Source: Roseateles depolymerans
GTDB taxonomy: Bacteria; Pseudomonadota; Gammaproteobacteria; Burkholderiales; Burkholderiaceae_C
Assembly (NCBI GenBank): GCA_003241055.1
Contig: QFOD01000024.1
Location: 15,548 to 79,547, forward strand
Reading direction: 5' to 3'
Length of the DNA stretch: 64,000 nucleotides
The position numbers and the translations under genes were made by a program. Under the pieces are notes generated by a model. The model was not told the DNA's origin. It searched no databases and was given only the letters and a program-made list of their open reading frames with translations. The stretch's first letter is position 1. The number at the start of each line of letters is the position of its first letter. Shown one piece after another: positions 16,384 to 25,794 of this stretch.

Positions 16384-17802
16384 TCAGCGTGCAGCCGGCA
16401 GCGTCAGCCGAAAGCGACAGCCCGGGCCGGGCCGCCGGGCCAGCCCGATGCTGCCGCCCTGCCGCTCGACGATCTCCCGCACGATGGCCAGCCCCAGGCC
16501 GCAGCCCTCGCCGCTGGCCGAGCCGCGCACGAAGCGGTCGAACACCCGCTCGTGCAACGCCTCCGGAATGCCCGGCCCGTCGTCATCGACCTCGAGGCAC
16601 CAGCCCTCATCCCCCGCCGTCATGCGCACCGTGACCGTGGCCCCCGGGCCGGCATAGCGCACGGCGTTGTCGACCAGATTGGCCACCGCCTCGCGCAGCA
16701 GCAGGCCCGAGCCCAGCGTGAGCAGCCGTGCCTCGCCGGCCGGCTCCTCCAGGCCCAGGTCCACGCCGGCCGCCAGCGCACGCGGCACCCACTCGGCCAC
16801 CAGCTCGCGCAGCAGCGTGCGCAGGTCCACCGGCTCGGCCGGGCGCGCCGCGGCCGACTCGGGCTCGGCCCGCGCCAGCGCCAGCAGCTGGTTCACCAGC
16901 CGGGCCGCGCGCAGCGCGCTCTCGTGCACGCGCTCCAGCCGGACGCGCAGGGTCGGGTCTTGCGTACCCTGCAAGGCCAGCTCGGTCTGGCTCTTCAGCC
17001 CGGCCAGTGGCGTGCGCAGCTGATGCGCCGCATCGCTGACGAAGCGCTGCTGCAGCGCCAGGCTGGACTGCGCCTGCGCCAGCAGCTCGTTGACCGCGCC
17101 GGCCAGCGCATGCACCTCGCGCGGCGCGGCCTGCAGCGAGATGGGCGCCAGCCGGGCCGCACCGGCCGCCGCCGTCTGGCCGCGCACGCGTGCCTGCAAC
17201 TCGGCCAGCGGCGCCAGGCCGGCGCGTATGCCGGCCCACACGCCCAGGCTCATCAGCGCCACCAGCAGCGACAGCGGCAGCGCCGTGTCCAGCAGGATGC
17301 GCCGCGCCAACTGCTCGCGGCTGGCGCTGGAGCGCGCCACCTGCACCCGCATCAGGCCCTCGGCCGCCGTGCCGTCCGCGGCGCCGCTGCGCAGCGGCAG
17401 GTCCAGCGCCACGATGCGCAGTGGCGCAGGCCCGCCCGCGTCGTAGAAACGCGGCTGCGCGGGCTCGCCAACGCCGGGCGGCTCCGGCAGCCGGGCCTCG
17501 CCGAACAGCAGCTGGCCGGGCGGCGCGCTGACGGCGTACATCACGCGGTCGTCGGGGTCGGCGGCCAGGATGTCCTGGGCCGAGCGCGGCAGATCCACGA
17601 ACAGGCCGCTGGCAGTGGGCCGCACCTGGCGAGCCAGCGAGCGGGCGGCCTGCAGCAGGCTGGCGTCGATGGCGTCGTCGGCATGGCGTATGGCCACGCG
17701 GTAGGCCCCGAAGGCCGCCACCAGCCACAGCACGATCTGCGGCAGCAGCAGCCACAGCAGCAGCTGGCGCTGCAGGGACGGGCCTCGGCCGGTGCGGCTC
17801 AC
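16384..17802 (-). CDS. Sensor histidine kinase, TctE/QseC type
   Basis: A 472-residue inner-membrane kinase. TM1 (LLLWLLLPQIVLWLVAAFGA) and the following periplasmic segment match the two-component sensor N-terminal domain of TctE-like kinases; TM2 is near ALPLSLLVALMSLGVWAGI. The H-box is SDAAHQLRTPLAG, the N-box NLVDNAVRYA, and the G-boxes DDDGPGIP and GCGLGLAIV, all intact. The GTG start at 17800-17802 overlaps the TGA of the response regulator gene (GTGA), showing translational coupling. Divergence from a sugar-binding protein gene suggests it responds to a carbon source, as GtrS does in pseudomonads (inference). Confidence 0.92.
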   Translation of the reverse strand: MSRTGRGPSLQRQLLLWLLLPQIVLWLVAAFGAYRVAIRHADDAIDASLLQAARSLARQVRPTASGLFVDLPRSAQDILAADPDDRVMYAVSAPPGQLLFGEARLPEPPGVGEPAQPRFYDAGGPAPLRIVALDLPLRSGAADGTAAEGLMRVQVARSSASREQLARRILLDTALPLSLLVALMSLGVWAGIRAGLAPLAELQARVRGQTAAAGAARLAPISLQAAPREVHALAGAVNELLAQAQSSLALQQRFVSDAAHQLRTPLAGLKSQTELALQGTQDPTLRVRLERVHESALRAARLVNQLLALARAEPESAAARPAEPVDLRTLLRELVAEWVPRALAAGVDLGLEEPAGEARLLTLGSGLLLREAVANLVDNAVRYAGPGATVTVRMTAGDEGWCLEVDDDGPGIPEALHERVFDRFVRGSASGEGCGLGLAIVREIVERQGGSIGLARRPGPGCRFRLTLPAAR

Positions 17803-18467
17803 GGCCCCGCCGTCTCGAGCAGGTAGCCCAGGCCGCGGGCCGTGCGTATGGCCAGGCCCGAGCCTTCCAGCTTGCGGCGCAGACGGTGGATGTAGACCTC
17901 GATGGAGCCGGCTGCAGCCTCCTCGCCGTCGGCACTCCAGGCCTGCACGATGGCCGCCTTGGCCACCACGCGGTCGCGCTCGGCCAGCAGCAGCTCCAGC
18001 AGCACCCATTCGCGCGGGCTCAGCTCCACCGGCTGACCGGCCACGCTGGCGCGGCGCTGGGCACGGTCCAGCGTCAGCCGGCGCAGCTGCAACGTGGGCG
18101 CGGCCGGGCGGCTGCGGCGCAGCAGCGCCTGCAGGCGGGCCTCCAGCTCGGGCATGTCGAAGGGCTTGATGACGTAGTCGTCCGCCCCGGCGTTCAGGCC
18201 GGCGAGGCGGTGCTCAAGGTCGTCCTGCGCGGTCAGCACGAGGATGGGCAGCGTGCAGCCCGCCTCCCGCGCGCGGCGCAGCACGGTGAGCCCGTCCATC
18301 AGCGGCAGGCCCAGGTCGAGGATGGCGATGTCGAAGTCCTGCCGGCGCAGCAGGTAGTCGGCCACCGCGCCGTTGTCGGCCCACTCCACCTGGTAGGCGG
18401 CCTGGCCCAGGCGCTGCTGCAGCGCGTCGGCCAGCAGGGTGTCGTCTTCGGCAAGCAGCAGCTTCAT
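17799..18467 (-). CDS. OmpR-family response regulator, TctD/GltR type
   Basis: A 222-residue regulator. The receiver has D8-D9 (LLAEDDT), phosphoacceptor D51 (AILDLGLP) and Lys in DYVIKPFD. The C-terminal winged helix reads LSPREWVLLELLL...SIEVYIHRLRRKLEGSGLAIRTARGLGYLL. It is the first gene of the regulator-kinase pair and is divergent from the substrate-binding protein gene, with an AT-rich palindromic region between them that is a probable operator. Confidence 0.93.
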   Translation of the reverse strand: MKLLLAEDDTLLADALQQRLGQAAYQVEWADNGAVADYLLRRQDFDIAILDLGLPLMDGLTVLRRAREAGCTLPILVLTAQDDLEHRLAGLNAGADDYVIKPFDMPELEARLQALLRRSRPAAPTLQLRRLTLDRAQRRASVAGQPVELSPREWVLLELLLAERDRVVAKAAIVQAWSADGEEAAAGSIEVYIHRLRRKLEGSGLAIRTARGLGYLLETAGP

Positions 18468-18505
18468 GGCTGGGGGTGGTGACGGGCGCTCATGGTTAAC
18501 ACGAT

Positions 18506-18533
18506 ATTAAGAGTCTTAATCATGAGTAATGAT
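18506..18533. promoter_or_regulatory. Palindromic AT-rich operator region between two-component system and sugar-binding protein genes
   Basis: Two inverted repeats sit back to back in an AT-rich patch: ATTAAGA-G-TCTTAAT (18506-18520) and ATCAT-N5-ATGAT (18519-18533). They lie between the response regulator start at 18467 and the binding-protein start at 18594. The position and contrast with the GC-rich surroundings make this the likely site for the response regulator; the binding protein itself is inferred. Confidence 0.5.
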
Positions 18534-18593
18534 TCAGGGATGACCCCTAGGCCGCCCGCTCGCACCGGCCCGTCCGGCACCCGGGCGGGGAGC

Positions 18594-19837
18594 ATGAGCG
18601 CGCCCCGACGCGGGCGGGCCACCTGGGCACTGGCCACGCTGCTGGCCTTCGGCAGCGCCGCCGCCCAGCCGCTGCGATCGGACGTGGTGCACTGGTGGAC
18701 CTCCGGCAGCGAGGCCGCCGCGGTGCGCGCGCTGGCCGAGGCCTACCAGGGCGCCGGCGGGCGCTGGCGTGACCTGGCCGTCACCTCGGCCGAGCAGGCC
18801 CGCGAGATCGCCCGCACCCGCATCGCGGCCGGCAACCCGCCGCTGGCCGCGCAGTTCAACCTCTCCAGCGAGTTCACCGAGCTGGCCCGCCAGGGCCGGC
18901 TGCAGCCGCTGGACGACGTGGCCGCCCAGGCGCACTGGGCACAGGTGCTGCCCCCGGCGCTGCTGGACGCGCTGCGCATCGACGGCCATGTCTATGGCGC
19001 GCCGCTGAGCATCCACATGCCGGTGTGGCTGTGGAGCTCGACAGCCGCGCTGCGCCGCGCCGGCATCGCCCGCGAGCCGCGCAGCATGGACGAGCTGTTC
19101 GCCGCGCTCGACCGGCTGCAGGCCGCCGGCCTGGTGCCGCTGGCCCACGGCGGCCAGCCCTGGCAGGACCTGCACCTGTTCACCGCCGTGCTGCTGAACC
19201 AGGGCGGCCGCACGCTCTACCTGCAGGCGCTTCAGCAGCGCAGCGCCGCCGCCTGGCAGGGCGACGCGATGCGCCGGGTGCTGCTGAGCTTCAAGCGGCT
19301 GCGCCGTTATGTGGATGCGGCCTCGCCGGGGCGCGACTGGAACGACAGCACGGCGCTTCTCATCAGCGGCCGCGCCGGCCTGCAGTTCATGGGCGACTGG
19401 GCCAAGGGCGAGTTCGCGCAGGCCGGCCTGCAGGCCGGGCGCGACTACGGCTGCACGCCGGGCCTGGCCGCCGATGCGCCCTATGTGGTGGATGGCGACG
19501 TGTTCGTCTTCCCCAAGGGCGCCGACCCGGCCGCGCAGCGCCTGCTGGCCCGGGTGGTGACCGCCCCCGACACCCAGCTCGCGTTCAGCGCGCGCAAGGG
19601 CTCGGTGCCGGTGCGCATGGACCTGGACCTGCGCTCGCTGGACCCCTGCGCCCGCCTGGGCGCCGAGCGTCTGCGCGACCCCGGCCGCCTGGTCGCCAAC
19701 ATCGAACACCTGCTCCCACCCGCACGCCACCGGGCGCTGGAGCGCGTCATCAGCGATTACTGGAATCGCGAACAACCGGTCGAACGCGTGCAGCAAGCCC
19801 TCGTTCAGGCCCTACAAGACCCCGACAGGAGACAACC

Positions 19838-19841
<4 letters not shown>
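18594..19841 (+). CDS. ABC transporter sugar-binding protein, GtsA-like
   Basis: A 415-residue exported solute-binding protein of extracellular family 1. The signal peptide is MSAPRRGRATWALATLLAFGSAAAQ. The mature start VVHWWTSGSEAAAVRALAEAY and later AAGNPPLAAQFN closely follow the pattern of glucose/mannose-binding GtsA proteins. The start at 18594 is set by the signal peptide; the frame is open upstream to 18492. The stop overlaps the start of the ATPase gene (TTGA). No permease gene follows, which is unusual for this family. The sugar bound is not certain. Confidence 0.87.
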
Positions 19842-20899
<1,058 letters not shown>

Positions 20900-20909
20900 G
20901 GATCGCCGC

Positions 20910-21530
20910 TCAACGACGCCGGTAGGCCTGGGCGGCCGGCAGCGCCAGCGTCAGCAGCGCGCGCCCGCCGCGCAGCGGCTGCAGGTGCAGGTGGGCACCC
21001 AGGGCCGCCAGGCGCGGCTGCCAGTCGTCGGCCATGGCCCAACCCAGCCGCTCGGCCGCGCCGCGCACGCTCACGAACAGCACCGGCTCCAGCCACCACA
21101 GGTCGACCGCCAGCACGCCGGCCCGCGCCGGGCCTGGCTGCGGCTGCAGCCAGAGCTGCAACAGCTCGGACAGCAGGCGTGACGCCCGCGGCGAGGCGGC
21201 CTGCCCCCGGCCCTCGCCCCGCAGCCGCAGCGCCAGACGGGGCGCCCCTGGCCCGTGGCGGGCCTGGGCACTGCGGCACAGGCGCAGCGCCAGCTCGCGG
21301 GGGCCTTCGCGCAGATCGGGCTCGGGCACCTCGGGCTCGACCATGGCGAGCAGGCCGTCGAAGTCGCCCAGGATGGCGCGCAGCCGGCGGGCGGGCAGCG
21401 CGCCGCCCGGCAGATCGGCCAGCACGGCGTGCAGACTGAGCGTCAGCCCGCGCAGCCCCTGCAGCAGGTCATCCTGATCGAGGCCCCCGGGTGGCCGGGC
21501 GCTCGGGCCCTGATGGCCACCCTTGCTCAC
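20910..21530 (-). CDS. Hypothetical protein resembling a catalytically dead histidine kinase
   Basis: A 206-residue protein I cannot assign to a named family. The N-terminal DLLQGLRGLTLSLHAVLADL resembles the dimerisation helix of NarX/DesK-type kinases (compare LMQGLQGLLLSFHVAV in the kinase at 26756-29848) but lacks the phosphoacceptor His. The C-terminal half has the strand/helix rhythm of an ATPase domain ending in LQPLRGGRALLTLALP, without N, D or G boxes. The GTG start follows the DoxX stop by 9 bases, so it is the third gene of the amidohydrolase-DoxX operon. A role as a binding or adaptor protein is inference only. Confidence 0.6.
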   Translation of the reverse strand: MSKGGHQGPSARPPGGLDQDDLLQGLRGLTLSLHAVLADLPGGALPARRLRAILGDFDGLLAMVEPEVPEPDLREGPRELALRLCRSAQARHGPGAPRLALRLRGEGRGQAASPRASRLLSELLQLWLQPQPGPARAGVLAVDLWWLEPVLFVSVRGAAERLGWAMADDWQPRLAALGAHLHLQPLRGGRALLTLALPAAQAYRRR

Positions 21531-21539
21531 CGCCGCCCC

Positions 21540-21947
21540 TTAGCGCGGGCGACCCAGCATGGCAACGATGACGAAGCCCGCCACCAGCCCCAGGTGCTCG
21601 AAGAAGGCATTCATCAGCGGCATGCGCAGCTCGGGCGCCGCCGCCCAGAAGGCGTTGGCCATCAGGCTGGCGGCCAGCGTGAAGCCGGCCAACGCCAGCG
21701 CCGCCAGGCGCCGCCAGCGCAGCGGGCCGAACACGATCAGCAGCGGCGCCACCAGCTCCAGCACGATGACCGCCGCCGCGAAGGGCGCGGCCGGCTGCAG
21801 CCCGAAATGTGTCATCTCCGCCTGCGCGCCGGCGAAGTCGCTCAGCTTGACCAGCCCACCCTGCAGATAGGCCGAGCTCAGCAGCAGCAGCAAGACCCGC
21901 CACCACAGCGGCTCGGCGGTGATCGTGGCCGTCTCGACGCGACTCAT
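21540..21947 (-). CDS. DoxX family membrane protein
   Basis: A 135-residue protein with four predicted membrane helices (WWRVLLLLLSSAYLQGGLVKL, FAAAVIVLELVAPLLIVFG, RRLAALALAGFTLAASLMA and LVAGFVIVAML, quoted in parts). The N-terminal GGLVKLSDF and central ELVAPLLIVFG are typical of DoxX/DoxD-like proteins, which are often linked to redox or quinone functions but have no fixed activity. The ATG overlaps the TGA of the amidohydrolase gene (ATGA), so the two are translationally coupled. Confidence 0.85.
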   Translation of the reverse strand: MSRVETATITAEPLWWRVLLLLLSSAYLQGGLVKLSDFAGAQAEMTHFGLQPAAPFAAAVIVLELVAPLLIVFGPLRWRRLAALALAGFTLAASLMANAFWAAAPELRMPLMNAFFEHLGLVAGFVIVAMLGRPR

Positions 21948-23836
21948 ACGGCCCAGCAGGCGCAGCCCAGCGCGCCCCAGAAGCCGGCGTCGTTGCCGCC
22001 CGGGGTCTCGGAGGCCCAGGCCTTGGCGTGGGCATGGCCGTGCACGCCGCAGGCGCTCGCGCAGACGCAGGCCGCGGCGGCCTGCTTCATGCGCGCCTGC
22101 AGCGGCGCACCGTCCGCGCCCCATGCGCCGTAGCCGCCCCAGCGCCGCACCGGCGACCAGTCCGGCATGGCCGGCGGCGGCGGCGCGTCGTCCAGGCCGG
22201 CGAATTCGCCCGCGCCCCAGACGACACGCCCGCCCACCACGGTCAGCAGTGCGCTGATGTCGGCGATCTCGGACTCCGGGCAACCGAACAGGTCACGGTC
22301 GGGCACCATCAGGTCGGCGTACAGGCCGGCCTGGATGCGGCCCTTGCGGCCCTCCTCGTCGGAAAACCAGGTGACCTTCTCGGTCAGCATGCGCAGCGCG
22401 GTCTCGCGGTCCAGGCAGTGAGCCTGGGGCGTGAGCTGCAGGCCGCCGACCGTGCGGCCGGTGATCATCCAGGACATCGCCACCCAGGGGTTGTAGGAGG
22501 CCACGCGGGTCGCGTCCGTGCCGGCGGACACCGGCACGCCGGCCACCAGCATGGTCTTGATGGGCGGCGTGGCCTCGGCCGCGCGTGCACCGTAGCGTTC
22601 CACGAAGTATTCGCCCTGGTAGGCCATGCGGTGCTGCACCGCCACGCCGCCGCCCAGCGCGGCGATGCGGTCGATGGAGCGCTTGGAGATCGTCTCGGCA
22701 TGGTCGAAGAACCAGTGCAGGCCCTTCAGCGGGATGTCGCGGTTGACCTTCTCGAACACGTCCAGCGCGCGGCTGATGGTCTCGTCGTAGGTGGCATGCA
22801 TGCGCCAGGGCCAGCGGTTCTCGGCCAGGATGCGCACCACGCCCTCCAGCTCGGGTTCCATGGCCGCGCTCATCTCGGGGCGGGGCTCACGAAAGTCCTC
22901 GAAGTCGGCGGCCGAGAACACCAGCATCTCGCCCGCGCCGTTGTGGCGGAAGTACTCGTCGCCCTGCTTGTATTTGGAGCCGGCGGTCCAGCGCAGGAAG
23001 TCGTCCTTCTCCTGCTTGGCCTTCTGCGTGAACAGGTTGTAGGCCAGGCGGATGGTGAGCTGCTTCTCGTTGGCCAGGTGCTGGATGACCTCGTAGTCCT
23101 CCGGGTAGTTCTGGAAGCCGCCGCCCGCATCGATCGCGCCGGTCACGCCCAGGCGGTTGAGCTCACGCATGAAGTGGCGCGTGGAGTTGATCTGGTAATC
23201 CAGCGGCAGCTTGGGGCCCTTGGCCAGCGTTGCGTACAGGATGGCCGCATTGGGCTTGGCCAGCAGCAGGCCGGTGGGGTTGCCGTCGCTGTCGCGCTGC
23301 ATCTCGCAGCCCGACGGCACCTGGGTGTTCTTGTCGTAGCCCACGGCACGCAGTGCGGCGCCGTTCAGCAACGCGCGGTCGTAGAGGTGCAGGATGAAGA
23401 CCGGCGTGTCGGGTGCCGCCGCGTTGATCTCGTCCAGCGTGGGCAGGCGCTTCTCGGCGAACTGGTGCTCGGTGAAGCCGCCCACCACGCGCACCCACTG
23501 CGGCGCCGGCGTGATCGCGACCTGGGCCTTCAGCATGGCCATCGCGTCGGCCAGCGAGCGCACGCCATCCCAGCGCAGCTCCATGTTGAAGTTCAGGCCA
23601 CCGCGGATGATGTGCAGGTGGTTGTCGATGATGCCGGGCAGCACCGCGCGGCCGCGCAGGTCGATGCGGCGGGTGGCCGGGCCGGCCAGCGCCAGCACCT
23701 CGGCATCGCTGCCGACCGACAGGAACTGGCCGCCGCTGATCGCGACGGCCTGGGCCTGGGGCTTCTGGCGGTCCAGCGTCGTGAAGCGGCCGTTGAAAAG
23801 GATGAGGTCGGGGAAGGAGGTGGCGGGCGGGTTCAT
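21944..23836 (-). CDS. Amidohydrolase family 3 (YtcJ-like) with Cys/His-rich tail
   Basis: A 630-residue metal-dependent hydrolase. The N-terminal beta domain (LILFNGRFTTLD) leads to the metal motif IIDNHLHIIRGG (HxH), a His in WRMHATYDE, HWFFDHAE, and the late Asp in SAGTDATRVASYNPW. The C-terminal beta domain follows (GRIQAGLYADLMV). The last 48 residues (583-630) form an extra tail rich in Cys and His: CVCASACGVHGHAHAKAW and GCACWAV. The substrate is unknown; relatives are annotated as exoenzyme-regulatory or N-substituted amide hydrolases. It heads an operon with DoxX and the kinase-like protein. Confidence 0.88.
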   Translation of the reverse strand: MNPPATSFPDLILFNGRFTTLDRQKPQAQAVAISGGQFLSVGSDAEVLALAGPATRRIDLRGRAVLPGIIDNHLHIIRGGLNFNMELRWDGVRSLADAMAMLKAQVAITPAPQWVRVVGGFTEHQFAEKRLPTLDEINAAAPDTPVFILHLYDRALLNGAALRAVGYDKNTQVPSGCEMQRDSDGNPTGLLLAKPNAAILYATLAKGPKLPLDYQINSTRHFMRELNRLGVTGAIDAGGGFQNYPEDYEVIQHLANEKQLTIRLAYNLFTQKAKQEKDDFLRWTAGSKYKQGDEYFRHNGAGEMLVFSAADFEDFREPRPEMSAAMEPELEGVVRILAENRWPWRMHATYDETISRALDVFEKVNRDIPLKGLHWFFDHAETISKRSIDRIAALGGGVAVQHRMAYQGEYFVERYGARAAEATPPIKTMLVAGVPVSAGTDATRVASYNPWVAMSWMITGRTVGGLQLTPQAHCLDRETALRMLTEKVTWFSDEEGRKGRIQAGLYADLMVPDRDLFGCPESEIADISALLTVVGGRVVWGAGEFAGLDDAPPPPAMPDWSPVRRWGGYGAWGADGAPLQARMKQAAAACVCASACGVHGHAHAKAWASETPGGNDAGFWGALGCACWAV

Positions 23837-24007
23837 CAGGTCGGGCAGCGGGAAATCGGGATGCTGTCAGCCTACGCGCCCGACCGTGCCGGCAAATCAG
23901 CCGAACGGCCGATGACAGGGCGCCCCGACGATGGACGCCGCCGCCGGCCCAGGCGCTTAGGCTGACGGCTGTATCCGGATCGTCCGATCCCTAGCCCTGG
24001 AGCCCTC

Positions 24008-24280
24008 ATGAAAGCCTATCTCGCCTCGCTGGCCGCCGGCCTGCTGGTCGGTGTCATCTACGCCCTGCTCAACGTGCGTTCGCCGGCACCGCCCATCATT
24101 GCGCTGATCGGCCTGCTGGGCATCCTGATCGGCGAGCAGATCCCGCCCTTCTTCCGCCAGCATTTCAGCAGCGAGCCCAAGCAGGTGAGCTGGGTGAACG
24201 ACCAGGTCAAGCCCCACATGTTCGGCGAGCTGCCGCGCTGCAAGGACGTGGCCGCCCAGGCCCCGCAGGACAAGGCCTGA
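24008..24280 (+). CDS. XapX domain-containing membrane protein
   Basis: A 90-residue protein. The N-terminal half, LASLAAGLLVGVIYALLNVR then PAPPIIALIGLLGILIGEQ, is the XapX (DUF1427) domain with two membrane helices; the C-terminal part is soluble and ends near HMFGELPRCKD. A GGAG site precedes the ATG. XapX genes often sit beside isochorismatase-family hydrolases and amidohydrolases, as here, but the function of the family is unknown. Confidence 0.85.
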   Translation: MKAYLASLAAGLLVGVIYALLNVRSPAPPIIALIGLLGILIGEQIPPFFRQHFSSEPKQVSWVNDQVKPHMFGELPRCKDVAAQAPQDKA

Positions 24281-24313
24281 CCCCCACGCCCGCGGCACCC
24301 GCGGGCTCCACGT

Positions 24314-24349
24314 GAAAACGGCGCAGCGCCCGCGAGGGCCTGCGCCGTT
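24314..24349 (-). terminator. Terminator of the isochorismatase-family gene
   Basis: A perfect 10-base stem, AACGGCGCAG (24317-24326) with CTGCGCCGTT (24340-24349), is followed on the minus strand by a TTTTC run. It lies 32 bases after the hydrolase stop at 24381 and also after the convergent XapX gene. Confidence 0.7.
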
Positions 24350-24380
24350 GCTGCATCAGCGGCCCGCAGGCCGCACTGCA

Positions 24381-25028
24381 TCAGCCCTCGTGGGCGCCGA
24401 ACATGGTCTTGGCGTAGATGATGCCCAGGCCGTAGGCGCCACCATACTTCTTGGCGATGCCGGTGGTCAGCTCATAGGTCTCGCCGCGGGCCCAGTCGCG
24501 CTGCAGCTCCAGCATGTATTGCAGCGCCGTCATCGGGCGGGCGCCGGCCTGGATCATGCGTTGCACCGCGCGCTCGTGCGCCTCGGTGGAGACATCGCCG
24601 CAGGCGTCGGTGATGAAGTACACCTCGAAGCCCTGCGACAGCGCCGACAGCGCCGGGCCCACGATGCAGACCGAGGTCCACAGGCCGGCCAGCACGACAC
24701 GATTCTTGCCGATGCGGTTCACCTCGGCGATGACGGCCTCGTCCTCCCAGGTGTTCATGGAGGTGCGGTCCAGCAGCTTCTGGCCCGGGAAGGGGGCGAC
24801 CACCTCGTCGAACATCGGGCCCGAGAAGCTCTTCTCGGCCACCGTGGTCAGGATGGTGGACACGCCGAAACCCGCGGCGGCGCTGGACACCAGGGCGGCG
24901 TGCTGGCGCAGCTGCACGGCGTCGATGGACTTGGTCGCAAAGGCCATCTGCGACTGGAAGTCGATCATGATGAGGGTGTGGTCCTTGGGCGTCAGCAGCA
25001 AGGGAGACGGGGTGGCTTTGGCAGTCAT
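24381..25028 (-). CDS. Isochorismatase-family cysteine hydrolase (YcaC-like)
   Basis: A 215-residue hydrolase. The catalytic Asp23 is in LIMIDFQSQM and the nucleophile Cys121 is in GLWTSVCIVGPAL, the YcaC-type signature; DACGDVSTEAHERAVQRM is the conserved following helix. Length and motifs match the family annotated as hydrolases with unknown physiological substrate, related to isochorismatase and nicotinamidase. A GAAAGG site precedes the ATG. It is convergent with the XapX gene. Confidence 0.9.
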   Translation of the reverse strand: MTAKATPSPLLLTPKDHTLIMIDFQSQMAFATKSIDAVQLRQHAALVSSAAAGFGVSTILTTVAEKSFSGPMFDEVVAPFPGQKLLDRTSMNTWEDEAVIAEVNRIGKNRVVLAGLWTSVCIVGPALSALSQGFEVYFITDACGDVSTEAHERAVQRMIQAGARPMTALQYMLELQRDWARGETYELTTGIAKKYGGAYGLGIIYAKTMFGAHEG

Positions 25029-25179
25029 GACAGACCTTTCAATGCGTTGATCAGGGGTTGCGGCGCACCCTCGGGCACGCTCGTCGCCATTCTTGAAACG
25101 CGGCCTTCAAAGCACATGCCGTCGTGGACCGAAACCCGCTAAGCCTTTGGGCTAGGCCTCGCGCAACGAGCGGTGCAGA

Positions 25180-25794
25180 TCAGCGCGCGGCGGCCGCCAT
25201 GGGCTCGTCGTCATCGCCCAGCAGGCCGCGGCGGCGTGCCTCGATGACGGCCTGGGTGCGGCTGGACACGCAGAGCTTGTCCAGCACCGTGCGCACATGG
25301 GCCTTCACCGTGCCCAGCGCGATGTCCAGCCGCAGCGCGATGGACTTGTTGCCCAGGCCCGTGCCCAGCAGCTCCAGCACCTGCAGCTCGCGGCGGGTCA
25401 ACGGGTCCAGCCCGAAGCTGTTGGCCAGGCAGGCCGAAGCGCCGGCACACAGGTAGCGCTGCCCCAGATGCACGCTCTGCACCGCGCGGTTCAGCTCGGG
25501 GGCGGCGCACTCGGCCGTCACATAGCCGTGGGCGCCGGCCTCCATCGCCTCGCGCACCATGCGCCCGTTCAGGCGCGCGCTGACCACCAGGCAGCGCGTC
25601 GGCACGCCCTGGGCCACCGCATGCAGCAGCGCGAGGGCCTGCTCGTGGTCGGCCACCACCACATCCGCATGGGCGGCATGCTGGGCCCATTCACCCTCGC
25701 GCACATCGCACTCGTCCGCCAGCAGGGCCCGCACCCCGGCGTTCAGCACCGGACTGGGATGCACGACCACCACGTTTGTTCGCCTACCCAACAT
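25180..25794 (-). CDS. NarL/LuxR-family response regulator with degenerate receiver
   Basis: A 204-residue regulator. The C-terminal LuxR-type HTH is intact (LTRRELQVLELLGTGLGNKS, then GTVKAHVRTVLDKLCVSSRTQAV). The N-terminal receiver fold is present, but the acidic pair is replaced by H12-P13 (VVVVHPSP) and the conserved Lys is lost (GYVTAECAAPE); only Asp49 (VVVADHEQ) remains at the phosphoacceptor position. I chose the second of two adjacent ATGs because AGGAG lies 6 bases upstream of it. It diverges from a canonical NarL regulator. Probable phosphorylation-independent control is inferred. Confidence 0.85.
   Translation of the reverse strand: MLGRRTNVVVVHPSPVLNAGVRALLADECDVREGEWAQHAAHADVVVADHEQALALLHAVAQGVPTRCLVVSARLNGRMVREAMEAGAHGYVTAECAAPELNRAVQSVHLGQRYLCAGASACLANSFGLDPLTRRELQVLELLGTGLGNKSIALRLDIALGTVKAHVRTVLDKLCVSSRTQAVIEARRRGLLGDDDEPMAAAAR

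Noticed and set aside
14446..17826. A 1126-codon open frame on the plus strand
   Set aside because: It covers the antisense strand of the chemoreceptor and sensor kinase genes, which have full domain structures; the translation has no domain and strong Gln/His/Ala bias.
18492..18593. Upstream in-frame start for the sugar-binding protein
   Set aside because: The extra 34 residues are not a signal peptide and would cross the palindromic operator region; the start at 18594 gives a standard signal sequence.
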